A stretch of 64,000 nt of DNA from contig NC_092671.1 of NCBI RefSeq assembly GCF_964355755.1, positions 4,661,001 through 4,725,000 of the forward strand, read 5' to 3'. A program made the translations under genes and the position numbers. The number at the start of each line of letters is the position of its first letter. Positions within the stretch are counted from its first letter, which is position 1. The stretch comes from Antedon mediterranea. Its lineage: Eukaryota; Echinodermata; Crinoidea; Comatulida; Antedonidae. Below, in pieces: positions 59,901 through 64,000 of this stretch. The notes below the pieces were generated by a model, which did not search any database, was not told where the DNA came from, and was given only the letters and a program-made list of their open reading frames with translations.

Positions 59901-62900
59901 AGTTCTTCAACATACTTACATCTTTCGTATTGTTCACACACGTATTTCATTGGTATTGTGCAATCTTTATCATCGTAAAGTCCTGTGGCGCTTGAAATCT
60001 GAGCACAATCGGCGCCATTGCCATTATCAGGTTGACCAGTTGCCCAATTGGACTCGGCCCAATCTGTGTTGGTCAAGCAATCAACCCAAAACCATTCTTC
60101 TTCTACAGATCCGTCATAAAAACCTAAACAAATTTAACAGAAATATACAGTTTATAAACTATGTCAAAATTAGGAAACCAGTTAATATAAACCTGTATTA
60201 TTTGTAATATTTTTAATTTTACACTAAAAAAAAATATTTGGATTTTCTTGAATTTTAGTTTCTTGTTTTACATTTAAATCAAATTTAACTCCAGCATGGT
60301 GTGCTTATTTCGATTTTTGCCTACAATTGCGGACTTTTAACTGCAAGCAAGGTAGAACAACTGCTAATGTCTTCCAGAACAATAACTGGCTTTGATATTG
60401 GTAAAAAATATGGTAGTGATATGCCCATATGGTAGTGATATTCACAAATATGGTAATGATATGACATCATCATGCCCAAAGTTGGGCACATCACATGTTT
60501 TTGTCACATAAAGTGTGATAGTGTAGACAGAGGTTTATGCTAAACTAATTTGAGTTAGGTCAGATCTAACTTGAATAGGAGCCCGTCCGTAGTCTTTAAG
60601 CACTTACCAATCCACGAGTCATCTCCTATAAGCTTATTAACATAATCATTTTCTGCCTTGTCATTGATAATAACAAGATCACCACCAGGAGTAGACAGAC
60701 AATCTAAGCGAGCATCAAACCAGGTCTTGGATTCCGAACTGAATTTATAGCACGTCACATTATCATTTCCAGCGCTGTAGCCTACTGGACATTTGTCTAA
60801 AAAAACAAAGATGGTCAATTACAGTTAAGTAATGCAAAAAGAAGAGAAAAAATTGTCTCCAAATCTATTCAAAAATTGTATTACTTAATACAAAAGTTAA
60901 AACTAAAATAAATCTACTTGTTTTAAATGCAGTATTATAAATGTTATACCGTACAATTATGGCAATAACATGATTAGAGAGATAGATATAAAGGAGTGGA
61001 ACAATTATTATCTCAATTATAATCAGTTTTCACAATCAGCCATTAATAGCCAGCTCCAGAGAAATAAAAATCTAACGTCTGTGAATGGCTATCAGAAGAA
61101 AGAAGTAGATAGGTTTGATAACCACAAATAGACGACATCTTGCCAAATTCTAACTACTTACATATAGCTTTCCAGGTGAGATCAAATCCTTTTGACGTTG
61201 TGGATAAATCTGAATTCAACTGTATGTTCAATCCATTGCTGGTACTAACAATGCTCTCAGGCAGTTCAGAGCCGGTTAGGACCTAAAGAAAACCAATAAC
61301 ATTTTTTTTTAAACACTAGAAAATCCCAAATCGCAATTTAACATCATGGCTATCTTCCAATTTACTCACAACTGTTTGGTCGTCCACTTGGTCTAGAGTG
61401 ACGCCGCCAACGACGAGGAAGTCTCGTCCGGTCTCCAAGTCAAATGATTTGAATGTAAGTTCAATATTGAACTCCCCTGAAACCTGGATAATCCAGATGC
61501 AGTCTGCATTGTTGGGATAATCCATCGGATAACTGGGGGATGATATCTGGCCACCTGATCCAAATAATGAATTGATTCCACATGAATCTGAAAATAAATA
61601 ATATTGATTGATTGGTTGATTGATTGTTTGATTGATTGATAACAATTGCATTCACTTCAGACATTATAATCCAAATGAAGGCCTTCCCAAGCTGAACTGA
61701 TGTATTGAATCTATGCTACAAACTGAATTTTTTTTAAAAGATAGGCTAAAGGCCAGAGGCGACATACCATCATAGACATCAATGATGTATCCATCACCAG
61801 TAGTGGTTGCATCAGAGGTAAACATGATCCACAATTGGTTAGACTTTGTGGAATAGGAATCCGACTGCTGGGACATAGATCCAGTTGCTATTAACATTTT
61901 AGAAGATAATTCCATAGGATCCTGCCCACTTCCAAATGATAAGAAATCATACCCTTCCTCTGCAAGAAGAAATATAAAATATTACTACCCATGAAATGAC
62001 GGGAAATTGTATTCTATATTTTCTATTTATATTATTAGTACTGTAGAACGTCCTTTACACTCTTTTTGAAAAACAATATTGTGTTATAAAACAAGTCAAA
62101 ACTAATCAAATATTAAAAGTAAATTGTACCATTATAGGATGAAAATTGAATAGCTACTTCGAAGTATCTTTGCATTAAACTTTCGACGTAATTAAAATCA
62201 GTCATTCTCGAGTGGACCTCGAACCCATGACCTCCGGATAACTGGAATTCATACCTTTAAACCACCGATGTTGCATCGATGATTTAGTTTTTATTGTTAT
62301 TATTCATGTTGGTGCAGTATCCGCTGCTTCTTTAGACTTGAATCTAACCCCTAGAAAATCTAACTTACTACATTTACATCAGAATTATGGCAAACATTTG
62401 ACCAATTATTATTGTATTATATGTTCAAAATGGGAATTAATCTTTCAAAACTTACCAACATCCAACATTCTAATTTGAAATCGTATAAAAGATCCTCGCC
62501 TGCTTGATATCTGATACAAACAGTACTCATTGTCGTCGTACGGACTTGGATTGTTCACAGATTTTAATTCGATATTGCCACCATCAGGAATTACTAACTT
62601 GTTCTGAACACAACCTGTTAAATACACATACATACATGTTTAATCTTACTGTACTGTTCTATTTTAATGTTGTGCCACAAAGGCATACAATCTATAACAA
62701 ATTCATTCAATTCTCAAGTGCTGACTGACATTTCCTATCATCCTAAACAATATTTAATTAGTTTCATATCATATGTGGTATCACATGTGGTGTCTGTATC
62801 ATGAAATGTTAGGTTAAGGGTTAGGCTAGGGTCTATGATACAAGGTACCAATGCTGTATCACACATTTTGCCTATGATACTGGACCCAACCAAGTTTCTT

Positions 62901-63739
62901 CTTAATAGAAGATACGATATAAGATATTTTCTATTCTAAGCAGCACAAAAACTCTAATAACACATTCAACGTTTTCAAGAATCTGATAAACACTAGGTCT
63001 ACTAACTGGGCTTGCTGTACACAGACAAATCAAATCCGCCAGCAGTAACCGAGTCATCAGAAATTAACTGTATCCAGGCATTATTGCCATCCACAACCAT
63101 TTTGGAGGGTAAATTTGGACCGCTGAATCTACCAACAATTGATGCGACATCCAACTCGTCATCTCCTACACCAACCAAAATATAATCATAACTGAAAGAA
63201 AAGAAAATTTAGAAAATATTGAGTGAATTTTGATATCATTTGTTTATTATTTTATGTGATGAATGCACATTAAAATCTGAAATCTTTATTTTCAAATTTA
63301 ATAAGAATAAATAATAATATAAACATAAAAATCTATTTGATTTTAAAGCCTTTTCTACACTATCAAACTTTATGTGACAAAAAATGTGATGTGCCCATAT
63401 ATGGACATGATGATGTCATATTACTACCATATTTGGGTACATCACACTTTTTTTGTCAAACTAATGTAGAGAACTTAAGATAAGTTCCCACACAAAAATG
63501 TTAACAATAGATATCTATTGCTTACCCATATTCTACATCAAATTTATTAAATTGTATAACGATTCCGTTGTTTTCAGATCCCATGATTTTCCAGACACAG
63601 TTTACATTGTTTTCATAATTGTTGGGATACAATGGACTAGTAATATCCTGAGAGCCAACAGTAACATTTACTGTGCTTCCACATGTTGCATGTGGCTTTT
63701 GTGAATCTAACATGGTTATAGTCTTGTCAGTAATAAGGT
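41993..63739 (-). CDS. Large membrane receptor: CUB3-(C-type lectin-FN3)5-CUB-SEA-like-TM (5' end outside window)
   Basis: Thirty-one minus-strand exons: 63739-63526, 63191-63007, 62614-62456, 61960-61768, 61587-61370, 61282-61162, 60796-60608, 60123-59920, 59426-59284, 58757-58601, 58151-57957, 57555-57352, 57258-56962, 56762-56571, 56187-55984, 55278-55136, 55040-54887, 54646-54446, 53935-53726, 53256-52963, 52566-52384, 51715-51512, 51208-50918, 48254-48089, 47970-47798, 47246-47146, 46681-46572, 46258-45968, 44279-44221, 43636-43609, 42212-41993. Each is bounded by AG and GT and the phases join for about 1,900 residues, except 61960-61768, which has one base too many. Every domain border is phase 1, typical of exon-shuffled extracellular proteins. 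The first visible exon opens in phase 1, so signal peptide and any further N-terminal domains lie beyond 64000. Predicted type I plasma-membrane protein that binds carbohydrate or other ligands; function unknown. Confidence 0.85.
42383..42500. mobile_element. Foldback of two Penelope-like end segments
   Basis: The left arm ATGTTGATAAAGTTTGCGGT ... GAAAAGAACTGTTGAGTTTC meets the inverted right arm AACTCAACAGTTCTTTTC ... GAAACTTTATATCAACAT at 42440. Each arm equals the end segment at 9497-9560. The hammerhead-like part is missing in both arms. Located in an intron of the receptor tail. Confidence 0.7.
43440..43575. repeat. Short tandem repeat of 'aggtgtcccctaaa' type
   Basis: About seven imperfect units of 17-20 bp (AAAGAGGTGTCCCTGAAGAG, AATAGGTGTCCCCTTAATAG), ending ...CCTACTGTA. 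Similar sequence occurs near 4330-4400, 47640-47770 and 55670-55760, so it is an interspersed family. Confidence 0.7.
43773..44124. mobile_element. MITE family 'TTAAAGATGTATTGTCCCCC', long copy
   Basis: Left end TTAAAGATGTATTGTCCCCC and right end AGGGGGACAATATATCTTTA form inverted repeats. The interior is AT-rich with AAAAATAATTATTT. It lies in a receptor-tail intron. Confidence 0.8.
44490..45770. repeat. 51-bp minisatellite, about 25 copies, in a receptor intron
   Basis: Units read GTTGACTGTATAGTTACAGT, ACTGTATCACCTTTTTGACA, GTAATAAGAGA, with a few variable sites (TTG/TGG, GTAA/ATAA, AG/AA). Each unit holds the palindrome TACAGTACTGTA. Because 51 is a multiple of 3, frames of more than 300 codons open on both strands. 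It lies between the membrane-helix exon and the next tail exon, so it is intronic. Confidence 0.95.
45968..47246 (-). other. Receptor juxtamembrane SEA-like region and membrane helix
   Basis: Three exons encode VGGTLVTFTEESYES, FDEEKQLAFAESLAEQ, then YYSFVQINSNLEVKFWI, a helix/strand pattern before the membrane that resembles SEA modules of receptors; this call is weak. The membrane helix PWAITLISFLAVCLAV then MIFVVV is followed by KDRKR, a stop-transfer signal, giving type I topology. Confidence 0.7.
47798..48254 (-). other. Receptor CUB domain 4
   Basis: Two exons: VCGDTERNEATGKITSPNYP, DNQDCVYVI, YIQVEFYSFDLEDG, then HDFLLMG and FSDEYGTAGGFDLQY. It is a canonical CUB with SPNYP. It follows FN3 5 after a 2.66-kb intron full of transposons. 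Confidence 0.85.
48342..49272. mobile_element. 930-bp inverted-repeat DNA element with TTA duplication
   Basis: The left end CGCCCGTATTCTTAAACCGG then ACTTTAGTCGTAGTTCGA is inverted at the right (TCGAACTACGACTAAAGTCC then GGTTTAAGAATACGGGCG). TTA flanks both sides. Internal AGTCGAACTTCG-type repeats form further inverted structure. A 3-bp TTA duplication fits PIF/Harbinger; no transposase is visible. It lies in the intron before CUB4. Confidence 0.85.
49483..49513 (-). ncRNA. Hammerhead-ribozyme-like motif (Penelope-type)
   Basis: Minus strand: CTGATGA, an A, stem II GGGC/GCCC with loop TAGTGTT, GAAA, then GCTC. The core CUGAUGA...GAAA is intact. The extra A before stem II is a small departure. 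Flanking TGC after the NUH-type triplet and GCA before CTGATGA pair to begin stem I. GAAA-GC-UC leaves only a two-base palindromic stem III, as in the copy at 9561 (GAAA-CG-UC), the layout reported for Penelope-linked hammerheads that work as dimers. Confidence 0.6.
49782..49853 (-). tRNA. tRNA-like 72-nt cloverleaf, apparent anticodon ATC; probably a SINE head
   Basis: The minus strand folds as acceptor GCCACAG/TTGGGGC (one A/G mismatch, one G-T), D arm GTCT/GGAC, anticodon arm TCTGC/GCAGG with loop ATATCAA, variable CGGT, and T arm CCGAG/CTCGG with loop TTCGAGT. Box A (TGGTCTAATGG) and box B (GAGTTCGAGTC) are good. Eukaryotic Asp tRNA normally has GTC, so anticodon ATC plus the acceptor mismatch argue for a tRNA-derived retroposon head. 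Confidence 0.5.
50264..50799. mobile_element. MITE family 'TTAAAGATGTATTGTCCCCC', longest copy
   Basis: Ends TTAAAGATGTATTATCCCTT and AAGGGACAATACATCTTTAA are inverted repeats. The interior has AGTTATTAACTTTCACCAAA and CTTTGACTTCCAGTCAAAG. About 536 bp, intronic. Confidence 0.8.
51332..51424 (-). mobile_element. SINE head fragment (Ser/Leu-tRNA-like)
   Basis: The minus strand, AGTGTCCGAACGGTTAAGAC ... AAGGGTTTGAGGCTCACTCG, matches the head of the SINE at 6821-6912 with box A and box B substitutions. No body follows. Intronic between lectin domain 5 and FN3 5. Confidence 0.75.
51846..52018. mobile_element. MITE family 'CTCTGTCTACACTATCAAAC' copy
   Basis: AGCTATGTCTACACTGTCAA at the left, TGTAGTTGACAGAGCTTTTG at the right, with doubled AAATATGGTAGTGATATG inside. 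Intronic. Confidence 0.8.
52110..52205. mobile_element. Half copy of the foldback MITE
   Basis: AACCAAATTGTTGCTTGTGA, TTTGCGTTGCGCCTACGTC and AAAGTGGCAATCAAGCTTA match the right arm of the 32644 element. The left arm is absent. Confidence 0.6.
52963..54646 (-). other. Receptor lectin domain 4 and FN3 4
   Basis: Lectin domain: CSRFDGWETGFGGACYRF, SWNEARKEC, SYWIG, WHWLDC, NEPDNTDTENCG, DDVC, QYICE. It has EPD instead of QPD, and no WND-like triplet. FN3 4 is in one exon (53256-52963): VELTWQISDVICDVDGYQI, LKENRQYTFSIAA. Confidence 0.85.
54887..56762 (-). other. Receptor lectin domain 3 and FN3 3
   Basis: Lectin domain: CPFGYEIGYDYNCFKF, TWDDARADC, DYWIG, WQWVDC, EQPDDVVGSQDCG, YHDLQC, QYICQ. 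It has QPD, and YHD where WND is expected. FN3 3 is split (55278-55136 and 55040-54887): AILTWRPTDINCDIEGYSI, LQPSTTYQFELAA. Confidence 0.85.
56323..56414. mobile_element. MITE family 'CTCTGTCTACACTATCAAAC', internally deleted copy
   Basis: AAAGCTCTGTCTACACTATT and AAAGTTTCATAGTGTAGACA flank only about 50 bp of interior. Intronic. Confidence 0.8.
56962..58151 (-). other. Receptor lectin domain 2 and FN3 2
   Basis: Lectin domain: CPDGWVVGPSFTCYRF, TWSDARKDC, DWWIG, WRWVDC, GQPDDSNGQSDCG, WEDETC, YYICE. It has QPD, and WED in the place of WND. FN3 2 is in one exon (57258-56962): ASFSWRPSRLNCDVTGYKI, DLIPGTIYIFSIAA. All the FN3 domains share a cysteine before the conserved GY, in the CDV.GY motif. 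Confidence 0.85.
58601..60796 (-). other. Receptor lectin domain 1 and FN3 1
   Basis: Lectin domain (exons 60796-60608 and 60123-59920): CPVGYSAGN, CYKFSSESKTWFDARLDC, DSWIG, WFWVDC, then GQPDNGNGADC and CTIPMKYVCE. QPD is the motif linked to galactose-type binding in vertebrate C-type lectins. FN3 1 is split over exons 59426-59284 and 58757-58601: VTLTWRRPVRYCDVLGYSV and YNLAPDTTYIFEVAS. Confidence 0.85.
60405..60532. mobile_element. MITE family 'CTCTGTCTACACTATCAAAC', left-truncated copy
   Basis: Repeated ATATGGTAGTGATATG words, then GGGCACATCACATGTTTTTG and AGTGTGATAGTGTAGACAGA. Intronic between CUB3-side exons and lectin domain 1. Confidence 0.75.
61162..63739 (-). other. Receptor N-terminal CUB domains 1-3
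   Basis: Residues about 1-363 of the visible part. Each CUB is two exons. CUB1: CGSTVNVTVGSQDITSPLYP, NNYENNVNCVWKI, then YDYILVG and GGFDLSVY. CUB2: lacks the usual SPNYP core (CVQNKLVIPDGG, NEYCLYQI), then EEGYDFLSFGSG, WIMFTSDATTTGDGY; its second exon has a 1-nt excess in GGAATCC near 61917-61923. CUB3: CGINSLFGSGGQISSPSYP, DCIWIIQV, FKSFDLETGRDFL, then SKGFDLTWKA. CUB3 ends directly before the first lectin domain. Confidence 0.85.
63344..63478. mobile_element. MITE family 'CTCTGTCTACACTATCAAAC' copy
   Basis: AAGCCTTTTCTACACTATCA, GTGATGTGCCCATATATGGA and GGGTACATCACACTTTTTTT, ending CTAATGTAGAGAACTTA. Intronic between the two CUB1 exons. Confidence 0.8.
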
Positions 63740-64000
63740 CTAAAATAGAAAAACAAACACGATTAATCACAATAATTGATTTGATCAACTTTGTTTTAGA
63801 AATATATGACATCTACAAAATAAAAAAAAGCAGAAAACATTATAGAGGTCACTAAAAATGAGATTTTCTCCAATTTAAGATATATATAAACATACGTTTT
63901 TATTTTAGATAATTGCAACTCCTTATGATAAATGCGTAAACAGATTTGCCGATATATATATATACTCTATTTTTTGGTAAAATCAAGAACCTGAATATTA
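63740..64000. other. Intron upstream of the first visible receptor exon
   Basis: No further exon is recognisable up to the window edge. The exon at 63739 needs a phase-1 donor located beyond 64000. Confidence 0.6.

Overview
This is eukaryotic genomic DNA: AT-rich, intron-rich, dense in short transposable elements, and with the word TAGGCCTA very common. The content (rhodopsin-type GPCR cluster, CUB/LDLa/trypsin proteins, a CUB/C-type-lectin/FN3 receptor, CR1-like LINEs, Penelope-like hammerhead motifs) fits a marine deuterostome invertebrate, most likely an echinoderm. That placement is an inference from style; I cannot name a species.

Layout. (1) 1-16.4 kb has no convincing host gene. It holds a 43-bp minisatellite, a broken CR1-like LINE with a TTAA-flanked inverted-repeat element inside its 3' end, a tRNA-derived SINE, several foldback/MITE elements, a second LINE fragment inside an inverted-repeat element, and tandem duplications. 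(2) 16.4-23.3 kb is a minus-strand cluster of peptide-type GPCR genes: one intact intronless gene (18334-19416), one full-length copy with a single TGA at the conserved TM4 tryptophan (22174-23238), and several decayed fragments, two of them inside a local duplication. (3) 24.3-41.5 kb, plus strand, is a tandem array of four related units, each starting with its own signal-peptide exon and first CUB domain. Unit A and unit C are intact short secreted CUB proteins, unit B is a pseudogene, and unit D continues into CUB-CUB-LDLa-trypsin (about 710 residues), with one 1-nt frameshift in the protease. (4) 41.99-63.74 kb, minus strand and convergent with the protease gene, is the 3' part of a large single-pass receptor: three CUB domains, five C-type lectin/FN3 pairs, a fourth CUB, a SEA-like juxtamembrane stretch, one membrane helix and a roughly 105-residue tail. 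I could phase 31 exons; 30 join in frame and one has a 1-nt excess. Its 5' end is outside the window.

How the genes may work together: a secreted CUB-carrying trypsin-like protease and a multi-lectin membrane receptor side by side suggest extracellular recognition or immunity, but that is inference from domain content only.

Most unusual signal: three very small perfect or near-perfect palindromes (22-26 bp, all CATGGA...TCCATG) inserted at unrelated sites with 7-bp target duplications. Each is proven by an uninterrupted paralogous copy in this same window, and one sits in frame inside a CUB exon. They are either a micro-hairpin element or excision footprints of a transposon whose ends begin CATGGA. 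Also notable are hammerhead-ribozyme-like motifs, one in a possible tRNA-headed retroelement.
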